A stretch of DNA of 64,000 nucleotides from Cavia porcellus (taxonomy: Eukaryota; Chordata; Mammalia; Rodentia; Caviidae), in NCBI RefSeq assembly GCF_034190915.1, contig NW_026947496.1, positions 28,366,001 through 28,430,000 on the forward strand. Direction: 5' to 3'. Both the position numbers and the translations under genes were made by a program. Positions within the stretch are counted from its first letter, which is position 1, and every line of letters begins with the position of its first letter. This document shows, in pieces, positions 33,930-43,754 of the stretch. The notes below the pieces were generated by a model. That model was not told where the DNA came from. It ran no database searches and saw only the letters and a list, made by a program, of their open reading frames with translations.

Positions 33930-34680
33930 GGGGGGGTGTAAGTATTTGAAGCTTCTCTTTTATTCAAGGCTTATAATTTCCTTTTTAAATTTTCCTCCTT
34001 CTAATTATTTTTTGTTTTTCTAGAATGTTTATTTTAAATTATATCTGAATCGTTTTGAAAGTACCAAGGAAACCATACTGACCAGAAGTAGTTTTGAAAA
34101 AGTAACCGAGTGTGCTAGTTTTGTGTCTGCTTTGCTGACTCCCGTGCCTGGGCAGCATCTTGTGTGTGGGATCTGGGCCTGAAGTATGTCAGGCCTGGCA
34201 GCTGTGCTGCTGGGTCCCAGCCGAGGGGCTGACGAGGGTGGGTGGGCTGGAGGTTGCTGGGGACCAGGGTCCTGGCAGCGCGCACACTGGATTGAGCTGG
34301 GAGTGACCGGCAGCATCTGGACAGTGTCTCCCTGGTTTCAGACCAGAGCAGCCATGGTGGGATTGGAAAGCAGAGGATGGGGTGGGAAAGACTATCTGGG
34401 GAGGCGTGGAGAGCAGGGAAGGGGAACAGAGCCTGTGACCCTAGGTGTCCAGCACCATGCGGTTGTTGGGGGAGGTAGCTTTTGATTGCTTTTTCTTTCT
34501 TTCTACATCCAGGGTGAGAAACTGAGCCTTGGATTAGCAGAGTCACTTTTTTTTTTTTTTTTTTTTTTTTAAATATACTTTCCGAGCTCTTGGTCACAAA
34601 TACAAGTGCAGCCAGAATATAGTGAAAATGCCTCTTCTTTGCCCCACAAATGGGAGGTGGAGTGCACTCCCTCCCTTCTT
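33930..34680. other. Intron 2 stretch without recognisable features
   Basis: No exon recognised. A T22-type run sits at 34549-34570. The 160-codon minus frame at 34115-34597 starts inside that homopolymer and has no domain. Confidence 0.45.
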
Positions 34681-34692
34681 AAGAGATAACCT

Positions 34693-34785
34693 GGGGCTGG
34701 GGATTTAGCTCAGCAGCATAAGCGCCTGCCTTGCAAGCAGGCAGTCCTGAGTTCGATCCCTGGTACCGATAAAAAAGGAAAAAGA

Positions 34786-34826
<41 letters not shown>

Positions 34827-34848
34827 AAAACAAAAACAAACAAAAAAA
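34693..34848 (+). repeat. ID SINE (sense), recent, with very long A-rich tail
   Basis: GGGGCTGGGGATTTAGCTCA through GTTCGATCCCTGGTACCGAT, then about 75 bp of tail with interruptions. A perfect 12-bp target duplication AAGAGATAACCT lies at 34681-34692 and 34849-34860. Confidence 0.95.
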
Positions 34849-34860
34849 AAGAGATAACCT

Positions 34861-35580
34861 TCCCCGGTGAGTACTGGGATTGAAACATGCATTTATCCCA
34901 GGCCCAGGTTCTTGGCTCTGCTGAGCTCTTTATTCAAACCGTGAATCTGAGAACTTTGAATGAGCAGAGGAAGGTGAGTTAGATGGGGAGGAGGTGCATT
35001 ATTTAAAACAGCTGAGAACAGTGATGTTCTTTAAAGGCCCCTCCCACTCTGACCTACAGAAGCCTTAGTTTACATATTCTGTGAACTAATTGGACTAATT
35101 GCGACTCATTCCAATTTATTCCTCAGAGAATTCCTTTGCGCTGCAGTGTGCAATAGAGTTCACTAGGCTGGATTCTTGTTATGATTTCAAGAAGTAGCAG
35201 TAATTTTATGATTTATTCTTTGTTGTAATTTATATAAAGGTTTTACTGTGTATATTAGTATGCATATTCTAATTTGTGCCCTTTGATACTAAAAATCATG
35301 CTAATTTCAAAGGACTCTGTTTCCTTAAAAGGAAGAGAGTCTATAAATCGGGCAATAGCTGATTAAGGGTGGATAATTTTTTCTGTAGGGGGCAGGGTAT
35401 ACACAGACAGTTTAGTCTCTTTTTCAGACTAACTGTCCTAGGGTCCATTAACTTCATGAAATGCATATGCAAATTTAATACAGTTTTTAAAAAAAAATTT
35501 TTGTTTTTCCCTTGGGGTTCATTGCTTCTGTTAGATTTGTAAAAGACTGGATGACTCCTAAAACCAGAGACTTTTCAAAT
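34861..35580. other. Intron 2 stretch without recognisable features
   Basis: Repeat-poor and AT-rich, with no exon recognised. Confidence 0.45.
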
Positions 35581-35586
35581 CATTGA

Positions 35587-35692
35587 TTTTTTTTTTTTTT
35601 TTTTTTTTTTCTCTATGTGGTGCTAGGCATTGAATCTGGGGTTGGTGGTTGCTAGACATATGCTGGACCACTGAGCTGCAACTCCAGCCCCA
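35587..35692 (-). repeat. ID-type SINE (antisense), older
   Basis: A T24 run, GGTGCTAGGCATTGAATCTG, then CACTGAGCTGCAACTCCAGC. Confidence 0.7.
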
Positions 35693-36224
35693 GAATATTT
35701 CCTCGAATCAGACAGCATTGTCACAGGTTTGAGAATTTCTGAATCTCCACATACAGGATTTTAATCTCCTTAGGGGGAGAAAAAAAACCCAGCTTGTAGC
35801 TCCCTGATAGTGGATTGGTTAAGTCTGATTTGCACTGTCAGCAGTACCATGTACACACATATTCAGACACCAGTCAATATCAGACAGTGTGGGCCAGTCC
35901 AGACACCTGCTCTGGCCTCCTGGGGGACCCAGGACATGGTGTGACACTGCTGATGTGCAGAGGAACAGGCTGTCCGTCTCCCCTAGTGGGCACCACTGCA
36001 AGATTTGCAGTGGGTTTAGACCTGATTATTTTGCTTTGCTCGTGTAAACAAAGACACTGCTCAGACTTACATCAGGGGTGGTGTTTGCTTTCACATTGTG
36101 ATTTCCCAGGTTTGTTCATTTGCATATGTGGGTGAACAAGGAAACAGTGAATACTTCCTGGAGGAAAATGCCTGTCATTGAAATATCCTGCCTTATTTCT
36201 GTTTTGAGGAGATGGAAAACAAAC
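35693..36224. other. Intron 2 stretch without recognisable features
   Basis: No named repeat or exon. The 106-codon frame at 35815-36135 has no recognisable domain. Confidence 0.45.
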
Positions 36225-36395
36225 AGTGCTAATGGCTAGCAACCCCCAGTACTTACTATTTGCCGTGCACACTTTTTAAGGTTTTTACTATAATATTCAT
36301 CTCATCCACCTCCCTACGCCCCAACAAATTGCATGGTTTATATAGACCATGTTGAGACTTGAAGAGGAAACCAGGCTGTCCTGTCCTCCTGCAGG
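36225..36395 (-). repeat. MIR relic (antisense)
   Basis: ACTTACTATTTGCCGTGCAC, ATTCATCTCATCCACCTCC and GACTTGAAGAGGAAACCAGG follow the order of an inverted MIR. Confidence 0.5.
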
Positions 36396-36829
36396 CTGGC
36401 TGGGCATCTGCAGTCGAGTTCCTTCCCGTGATGCAATATTTCTGGTGGAATTGATTTAGTGGAAAGCTCCTTGGAGCTGCTCTGCAGCACAGGTGGGAGG
36501 GACTGACTCGCTGTTCCAGAGACTCTGGAGCTGGAAGACCGCAAAGATCTTTGACCTTTCTGTAGTGTACTCATCCCTGTCCCTACAAACCCCCTCCCTC
36601 CCCCCCGCATTCTGCCACATTGGTTGCCTGGCCTTGGCCTGAATAGCTCACCACCTCTCTTTCAGAAATTACATCTTAGAAGGAGATCAGCAGCACTTTA
36701 TGGGAGAGTATCTAGTTGGCTACTAAAATATAATAATTTAATATTTTTAGCTGTGTTTGATTATCACTTCCTCTGGGTTGTAGGTTTACAGATTTTGTGG
36801 CAGAATAAGAAAGGAGCTGGGATGTAGCT

Positions 36830-36892
36830 CAGGGGTTTGCACAAGGCCTTGAGTTCTGTTCCCAGCACCAGCAAACACACACACACAAACCA
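36830..36892 (+). repeat. ID SINE (sense), diverged
   Basis: GAGCTGGGATGTAGCTCAGG, GAGTTCTGTTCCCAGCACC, with an ACACACA-containing tail. Confidence 0.75.
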
Positions 36893-38018
36893 GAAGAAGT
36901 AAGAGACTGTACTTGATTTGTTCCTGAACTTGGAGGCGATGCAGACAGGTGAGTAATGGGTCTTTTATGGAGGCAGAACAGGGCTATATGGGCCCCAGGA
37001 GATATCTGCCGAAGCTCCAGGAGTGTCTGGCTCAGCTTCAGGGAGCCAAGTCAAGGAAGGGGGAACATGGTATTTGAATAAACAAGCAAGCTGTTAAGTA
37101 TATATAGTTATTATAAAGCCCGAGAAGGTTACAGCTTCTAATAATTCACATGAATAGGTTATTGTGAGTTTCCAAATGAAAGAATAAAAATACCTTCTAA
37201 AACTGTTAGCTGAATTAATGCATAGCATGAATTTCCCTGCTCTGCCTCTCCAAGGAAAAGAAATGGAAACATTTGATCATGATGTAGTATTTTAGTTAAT
37301 TTTAAAACAATTTGATGCTTCACTGCAAAGGGCAAAGAGGGTGATTGTTGAAGCACTGTGGATCGCACACACAGGCCTAACCTTCCGTGGGTCTCCCGTC
37401 ACCTGTGTCCCCACTCCCTGTGGTGGGGTGTCCTGGTTGAAGTGCTTACAGTCCCCAGATGGATTCTGTGAATGTCACACTGTTCTGAGGAGCAGCTAGG
37501 ACACTTATGGGGAAGAATTGGGAAGCATAGGGAAAGCGTCTCAAAGCTTTGGCCGCAGAGGAAATGGGAAGAAAGCCGATGAGAAATGTGCCCAGTGCCT
37601 TCTCCCGGTGTGGAAGAGGCACAGGAGTGTGGCTGAGACTTCTGTGTCTTTTCTGGTGTTTCTGTGAAAACCAACCTAGGGATCGACTTTTCTTCTCTGA
37701 ATAAATATTTCAACACAAAGATGTTAGCAGTGATTTGAAGCATGGCTGTCTAAACTAGTATGGGAGGTGAGATTTCCAGTGTGTTGTGTTGGTGCAGGCA
37801 GACACCTCAGGTGGGAGCCATTGTATCCCCAGCCCTCAGTGCATGGAGTGACCAGGGCACCCTCATTGGTAGAATGAGTGGCCGTTCACTCTCCAGGCTG
37901 CGGGCACCTTCTTCAGTGAGTTATTAGCAGAGAGATGCTGTAGTCCTAATCGTCTTCCTGAAGTGACACGGTTTAGTGTGTGTCGCTACCCCACCTCCTT
38001 TCCCTCCTTCTTGCCTGT
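36893..38018. other. Intron 2 stretch without recognisable features
   Basis: About 1.1 kb with no named repeat or exon. The 114-codon minus frame at 37399-37743 has no recognisable domain. Confidence 0.45.
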
Positions 38019-38021
38019 ATT

Positions 38022-38215
38022 CTTTTTGGTGGTGCTGGGTACTGAATGCAAGACCTTTGCGCGGAGCTATATCCCGTCCTTTTCAAATTATATTTTATTC
38101 TGAGACAGTCTTAGTCACTAAGTTGCCCAGGCTGGGCTCAAATTTGTGATCATTCTTTCTCAGCCTGCCTCAGAGCTGGGATTACAGGATTTACAGGTGT
38201 TCACCATACCCGGTT
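38022..38215 (-). repeat. B4-like SINE (antisense)
   Basis: GGTGCTGGGTACTGAATGCA (ID part), then TTCTGAGACAGTCTTAGTCA, GCCCAGGCTGGGCTCAAATT and GGGATTACAGGATTTACAGG (B1 part). Confidence 0.8.
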
Positions 38216-38217
38216 GG

Positions 38218-38288
38218 CTCGCTCCCTCCTGACTCCCTCCCCTCCTTCCTCCGTCCTTCCTTCCTCTCTCCTCCTCTCTCCTTCCATC
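38218..38288 (+). repeat. (TCCC/TTCC)n pyrimidine tract
   Basis: About 70 bp of almost pure CT with CTCC and TTCC units. Confidence 0.85.
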
Positions 38289-38387
38289 CCTGGCTGATCA
38301 GTAACTCCACTGAGTGTGTATTTATGGAGGGACATTTATATCAGCCCTGTCTCTTGACTATAGTTCCTTCCTACCTTCCTTTTTTCT

Positions 38388-38523
38388 TAGGCAGAGTCTC
38401 ACTCTGCAGTTCAGCCTGGCCTTAAATTCACTGTGAATGTAGTCCAGGCTCCAACTCCTGATGATCCTCCTGCCTTGGCCTCCCAAGTGCTGGTATTACA
38501 GATGTCTGCCACCACACTGGTTT
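38388..38523 (-). repeat. B1 SINE with internal duplication (antisense)
   Basis: AGGCAGAGTCTCACTCTGCA, CAGCCTGGCCTTAAATTCAC, GTCCAGGCTCCAACTCC, GCCTCCCAAGTGCTGGTATT. Confidence 0.8.
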
Positions 38524-38524
38524 C

Positions 38525-39735
38525 TCGGTTCTTCCTTTTGACCCTGGATTTTATCAGGTAGGTTGCTAGGTATTGGGACGCAGATCAGATCCAACCCTGC
38601 AGGTCTGTCACAGTGCAGCCGAGGAGACGTAGGTGAACAGTGTTATTTTCTCACCATCTGAGCAGTGTGGGGGAGGTAAACACAAAAGTTGGCATTTGTT
38701 CCACATTGATTTTACCTCCCCAAGCTCAGGAGGGAAGCTAGAGTGAGTTAGACCACAGTGGAGGTGGTTGATGAGGGTTTGCTAGGCAGGGGTTGTTGAT
38801 CTGAAGAAAAACAAATTTGGTTATAGAATTGAAGGAGGTTGACACGGGAGAGTGGTGAGGTGTTTAGCTGGAAACAGGGAGGAGCCAGCAGAGGCTGGCT
38901 AGGGCGGGCCATGCAGAGTTTCCCTGAAGGCCTTTGGGAGCCACAGGGCAGGGGTGGGGTCAAGGAGTGGTGCTGGAGGAAATGCTGGCCAGAAGTGGTG
39001 ACAGATTTGCAGGGGCTGCACTAGTGACAGCGCCATACGGAATATTGTTGAAAATGCCTGTGATGTGTCATTTTACTTATTCCTTGCTCCATAAATATTT
39101 GCTTAATGAGCAAGCCAGGGCAGGCTTCTTCTCAGGAGGCAGAGATGAGCAGACACAGTCTCGCGGCTGGGTACAGTTGTCCATGAGCTTTGTGTGGATG
39201 TGCTTGCCTTGTGACTGGGTAGGGATTTTGTTGACACCAGAGTATTTGCCACTGAATGAGGCAGAAGTACATATTCCATGAAAGAGTATGGACCCTGTCA
39301 GATATCATATGCTGTTTAATCGGAAGTGTTTGCAAAAGTGTCATCTAGTGTGAAGGCCAGTATTTAATTATTTGAAAAAATACTGGAAAAGAATGCATTT
39401 CCAGATTTTGGGGTATGTTTTTGTGGAAATGATTTGTGTTCACTGACAACTCCCCTCTCCCCTTCAATCGTGTTGTTTTGACTTGTTTGGAAGATCATTT
39501 ACTTTTCTTGAAGAGACTGATTCAGATAATCTGGGAAGTTCCTTTAATTGCATTAGTTTGAAATGTGGAAGTTATTGCTCTTTTTGTGAGGTTTGTTATT
39601 TTCCTGTCCATTTACAGACTAAAAACGTATTCAGCATGTACTGGCTGACAAGCAGGTGTGTGCAGTAGGGGTGTCAGAATTAGCTTCAGTGGCCATTCAG
39701 GGAGCAAGAGGGATCAGCAGGTAAATGGAGTTGTA
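38525..39735. other. Intron 2 stretch, mostly unexplained
   Basis: No exon seen. About 38830-39020 has a purine-rich texture that could be part of an old interspersed repeat on the opposite strand, but I cannot name it. Confidence 0.4.
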
Positions 39736-39736
39736 T

Positions 39737-40142
39737 TAGGCCATTTTCTGTTGCTATAATACAATACCCAAGGATGAATGTTTAATAGAGAAAAGTGGTT
39801 CAGTTAGCTCACAATTTTGGAGGCTGAGGTTGGGGTCTGTTCAGCCTCTGCTGAGGACTTCAGGGTGGATAAACAGCACATGAGAGAATGTAAAAGAGGC
39901 AGAGAGAAAGAAGCTGGACGGATCTGTGGGCCAGGTTTGCTCTTTTTATAACAATTCTTGTAGAAACCAATCAGGGCCCCATGAGAACTATATTACTCTC
40001 CTCCAAAGCCAGCACCCCTCAATAGCCCAACCAACACCCGATCATCTGTACTGTGAGTGTTGCACCCTGTCATGACTGCCACGTGAGACCCAAGCTGCTG
40101 GCATGTGAATCCCTGGGACAGGTCACATCCAGACCACGGCAC
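39737..40142 (-). repeat. MaLR-type LTR (antisense)
   Basis: TTAGGCCATTTTCTGTTGCT, then AGCTCACAATTTTGGAGGCT, AACCAATCAGGGCCCCATGA and AGACCACGGCAC. This is the clearest of the three MaLR-type inverted LTRs in the window. Confidence 0.7.
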
Positions 40143-40590
40143 TGTGCTCACTTGTATGTGGCAACCTTTGGCAAGGGCTTAGCATGGCTAACAACATGGT
40201 GAGTTAGAATGTGGTGAGGAGTCTCAGATGAAACAGTTTTGAGTTTGTAGCCTTTAGATACGGCATGAAGAGAAAGAGGGAGCCAGTCCTGTGAAGAGCA
40301 TGAGGAAGGTGATGCTCAGCAGATTGTACACAATGTGCAGAGGGTCCCAGGAAGCTTGTGGTTTTAGGGGAACGAAAAGGACAGTGAGGCTCCAGCATAA
40401 TGGATCAAGGAAGTCATTCTGTACCACATACATTATGGTGAGGAGCTTGGATTTGATGTTTAAACAGAAAATAACATGACCTGAATATTCAAAATGGTTA
40501 GAGGCTTCTAAATTAGAGGGCAGTGAGCCAGTGGGGAAAGAAGTGATTAAGGGGCAACGGTAATGGGGGTGAGAGATGGTGGCTTGGGTC
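40143..40590. other. Intron 2 stretch, possibly old interspersed repeat
   Basis: Purine-rich sequence such as GAGGAAGGTGATGCTCAGCA and AATAACATGACCTGAATATT resembles widely dispersed old mammalian repeats, but I cannot assign a family. Confidence 0.3.
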
Positions 40591-40594
40591 TGGG

Positions 40595-40765
40595 CTACTC
40601 AGAGTGTGGTCCCAGGCTTAGCCCCTCTGGATTGCCCGAGAGTCCTCAGAACAGAATGTCCTCAGCCTCCTCTGCGACCTGCTGAATCACAGATTATGGG
40701 CATCGGGCTCGGTTATTTGTCTTGGCCTGATACACAAAAAAGTTCAAGAGCCTCTAGTCTAGGGA
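40595..40765 (+). repeat. MER5A-type hAT element
   Basis: ACTCAGAGTGTGGTCCCAGG, GACCTGCTGAATCACAGATT and TTCAAGAGCCTCTAGTCTAG follow the order of MER5A from one terminal region to the other. Confidence 0.7.
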
Positions 40766-40769
40766 TGGC

Positions 40770-41410
40770 TGGAGAAGGTGGTGAGAAGTGGGGAGACTGG
40801 GGAGTAGGTTTTGAGTATAGAAATGATAGAAGTTCTATAGAGGAGTTGAGAGAAAAGAAGGAATCAGGGATGATTGTGATCTGTTGGGAAGAGACAACCT
40901 TACTCAGTGTGATGGAGACAGGTTGCCCACATGGAGTTGGGAATATCCCAGTGAAGATGTCAAGCCTCTGCTGGCAGTGAGACTGTCCAGTACAGAGGAA
41001 AGACGCAGTCTGAAGAGAGGAGTTTGGGATATTCTAGCTTGCAGGGAGGATTTAAAGCCTCTGTGACAGGTGGGACTCTCACAAGATTGAGAGGCAGAGA
41101 AACACACAGGCAGAGACTGACACATACAAAGGATCAGGAGCCCGCACAGCACAGGAAGGACAGCTGGTAGGAAAAGCTGAACATCAGGGAAATACGGCTT
41201 CCCTGGGGGCCCTTGAAGGACAGCACAGTCAACGGTGCCACTGCTTCCGAGCATTCACTTTGGGAAGCTAAGCTTTGAAGCAGAAGCATAACTAGGCGTT
41301 CCATTGGGACCTTTGGTGCAGTTAAACTTAAAACTCCAAGATCCACTTGGTTTGCATTAGGAGTTTTAGATTAGACAAAACCAGAGATCTTAGCCTTGGT
41401 TTTTTGTCTT
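40770..41410. other. Intron 2 stretch, possibly old interspersed repeat
   Basis: A 40805-40985 part reading GAGGAGTTGAGAGAAAAGAA and GTGAAGATGTCAAGCC resembles an old mammalian dispersed repeat. The remainder is unremarkable. No exon seen. Confidence 0.35.
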
Positions 41411-41417
41411 TTTTGTT

Positions 41418-41490
41418 TTTTAAGACAGGGTCTCCTCTCTGTAACCCAGGCTGCCCTTGAACTCACGGTGATCATCCTGCTTTGAATGTT
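41418..41490 (-). repeat. B1 fragment (antisense)
   Basis: TTTAAGACAGGGTCTCCTCT, CCAGGCTGCCCTTGAACTCA. The element stops after CATCCTGC. Confidence 0.75.
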
Positions 41491-41934
41491 TTTATTGGGT
41501 TTCCTCAGCTTTCCTTAGCTCCCCTTGCTGGGCACCAACAAACCCTGAATGAGCAGATGGGCTTCAACAGCCGCACAGATTTCCTTTTATTACTATGTTT
41601 AAGACAACATACAAGATTTAAAAAAAAAATTCCTGGCAACTAGCATATTGCGTTGCAATAAAAATTACTCCTGGCTATTGATGTGGTTGCCATGTGCTGT
41701 ATGTCATTACTGAAGCCACGAAATGAGTCTTTTAGTTCATCTGTCACGCAACAGATTTATATTGATGAGTAAGAAGAAAAAGGAGCTTATATCTTACATT
41801 ATCTCTTTAGGTTTCTATTTAGTATGGTCAAGATGTTAGAATTTTTTCCTTTTGACATTTTAAGTTGTAAGCTACAGCATGTTGGGGCTGGGAGAAAGGA
41901 ATGAACACTTAAACATTTATGTTTGATCTGCTGA

Positions 41935-42010
41935 GCTTGGGGCTTTGATTTATGATTTTGTTTAATCTTCACAACCAGGTAGCTGGTGTTTCCCTCATTT
42001 CAGGAAAAGA
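41935..42010 (-). repeat. MIR fragment (antisense)
   Basis: GTTTAATCTTCACAACCAGG and CTCATTTCAGGAAAAGAAAT match an inverted MIR core. Confidence 0.65.
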
Positions 42011-42044
42011 AATAAAGTAGTGAAGAAAAAATTTATATTTCATT

Positions 42045-42118
42045 TGTGCTGGGGGTGGAACCCAGGACCTTGTACATGCTAAGCACACACACTACCCCTG
42101 AGCTACATCCAGCCCAGG
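42045..42118 (-). repeat. ID SINE (antisense), older
   Basis: TGCTGGGGGTGGAACCCAGG, CATGCTAAGCACACACACTA, CCTGAGCTACATCCAGCCC. Confidence 0.75.
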
Positions 42119-42119
42119 A

Positions 42120-43435
42120 AAACCCCTCTTTAAATAGTTTTGTGCTGAGGTTTTGGGATAAGAGAGTGTGTGGTGGAGGAATTCTGGGTAGAGGGCTCAT
42201 AGGACTGTGTCCAGCTGGTTAAATGCGACGTGTGTGAACGGAATCACAGACTAGTGAGATGCTTTACAGGAGTTGGGTGCATGGCAAGGCACTTCCGTTC
42301 AGTTTTACTGACAAGTGCTGTGCATGCACAGCTGACCCTCAGTGCCCAGCGCAGGCTTTAGACCTCCCACAGTAATCTTGAAGTTTTCCAGTAATGCCAT
42401 GAATCTTATATTAAGGTGGCCACAGACCAGGAACTCTGGTAGCACCGTGCAAAAAGCTTCCTTTCTACTTTCATGTCATTTCTCACCTTCCTGGGTGCAT
42501 GTTTACCTTTCTTTCTCTGTAGAGCAGTGAGGCCTACTTTCTTTTCTATGGAAGTCATGTTTCTCATAGTTTACAGGTCACCCCCATCTCTCACATTGTG
42601 CTGTACAAACTTGGGGTCATTATCCCTTCCTTTCCCAGGGTTCTCCCATCTCCGTTAGGTCCTGGGAGCTCCTTCCTCAGAACACTGTTCTCTGCTTCTC
42701 CCCTGGCTCTGTGGAAACAGTGCTCCAGAGAATTGAATTACATATGGGGAGCAGCAGCTCCTGGAATCTTGAGCTGGGTACAACTTCGTATCTCTTAACT
42801 ATATTTTGATCTAGCTGGTCTTGAGAGGGAACATCAAGTGTTAAGCTCTGTGCCAGAGGGTCATATGTATTTCCAGCCACAAAAGATCTTTCTGTCTTGA
42901 GAGACAAGACAGAGGGTTGTAGGAATCAGTGGGCCATTTGAAATGATAACGAGCAATGTAGATCTCAAGTAGATGTCACATGCTGGTGACTTGCAGCCTG
43001 CTTTAATGGCCTTTTAGTGTACAGTATTTAAAGTAATAAAATTGGTTTCCAGCAGTGACAAATTGGGAGATTTCAGGTGTAAACTAGATGCTAATCTCTA
43101 TTGAAAAAAATGTGAGCTGGTACCCCTGGACCACTTTTGTGCCTGGTGGGAACAGAATAGCTGGGCAATGATTGTGCACTTCCTTTTAGCAGGCCGAGCT
43201 TTCTCCTTTGCCATAACCCCCCAGAAACCCGAGTGTTCCTCCTTGGCCCCAAAACTCATGATGTCCACCATTGTCATTGTCCTCAAAATTGTTGCTCTTC
43301 CATCCAGCCCTGGGCAGCAACCTTTCTTCTTCTGCTTCTTTCTGTTACAGAGCCATCATGGCGTCCTGGTACATTTGAGTTGCTGACCCTGAGCCTAAAC
43401 TATGAGCACATGCCTATTCACAAGCTTGTATACTT
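42120..43435. other. Intron 2 stretch without recognisable features
   Basis: About 1.3 kb with no named repeat or exon. Short frames here have no domains. Confidence 0.45.
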
Positions 43436-43439
43436 TGTT

Positions 43440-43753
43440 CTTTGCCTCTTTGGATTCAGCCAACCATAGATCAAAGATCTTTGAAAAAAATTATCTTTCA
43501 CAAATGTGTCTGGACTTTTTTCTTGTTAGTCTTTAAAAAAATGCATTATAACAGCTATTTACATGGCATTTACATTGCATTAAGTATCAGAAGTAATCTA
43601 GAAATGGTTTAAAGTATATGAGGAGGTGTGCATGGGTCTTATGCAAATGTTGTGCTATTTTGTATAAGCGACTTGAGTATCTTCAGATTTAGGGATTTGT
43701 GGGGACTCCTGGATTTGATCCCCTACACATCCTGAGGGATATCTTGATCCTTA
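43440..43753 (-). repeat. Tigger/MER2-type pogo DNA transposon fragment (antisense)
   Basis: CAGCCAACCATAGATCAAAG, ATTTACATGGCATTTACATT, GTAATCTAGAAATGGTTTAA, CTTATGCAAATGTTGTGCTA and a decayed terminal region GGACTCCTGGATTTGATCCC...CCTGAGGGATATC match the inverted 3'-to-5' order of the MER2/Tigger group. Confidence 0.85.
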
Positions 43754-43754
43754 C

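Noticed and set aside
34115..34597. 160-codon minus-strand frame
   Set aside because: Starts in a homopolymer (Lys run from poly-T on +) and shows no domain.
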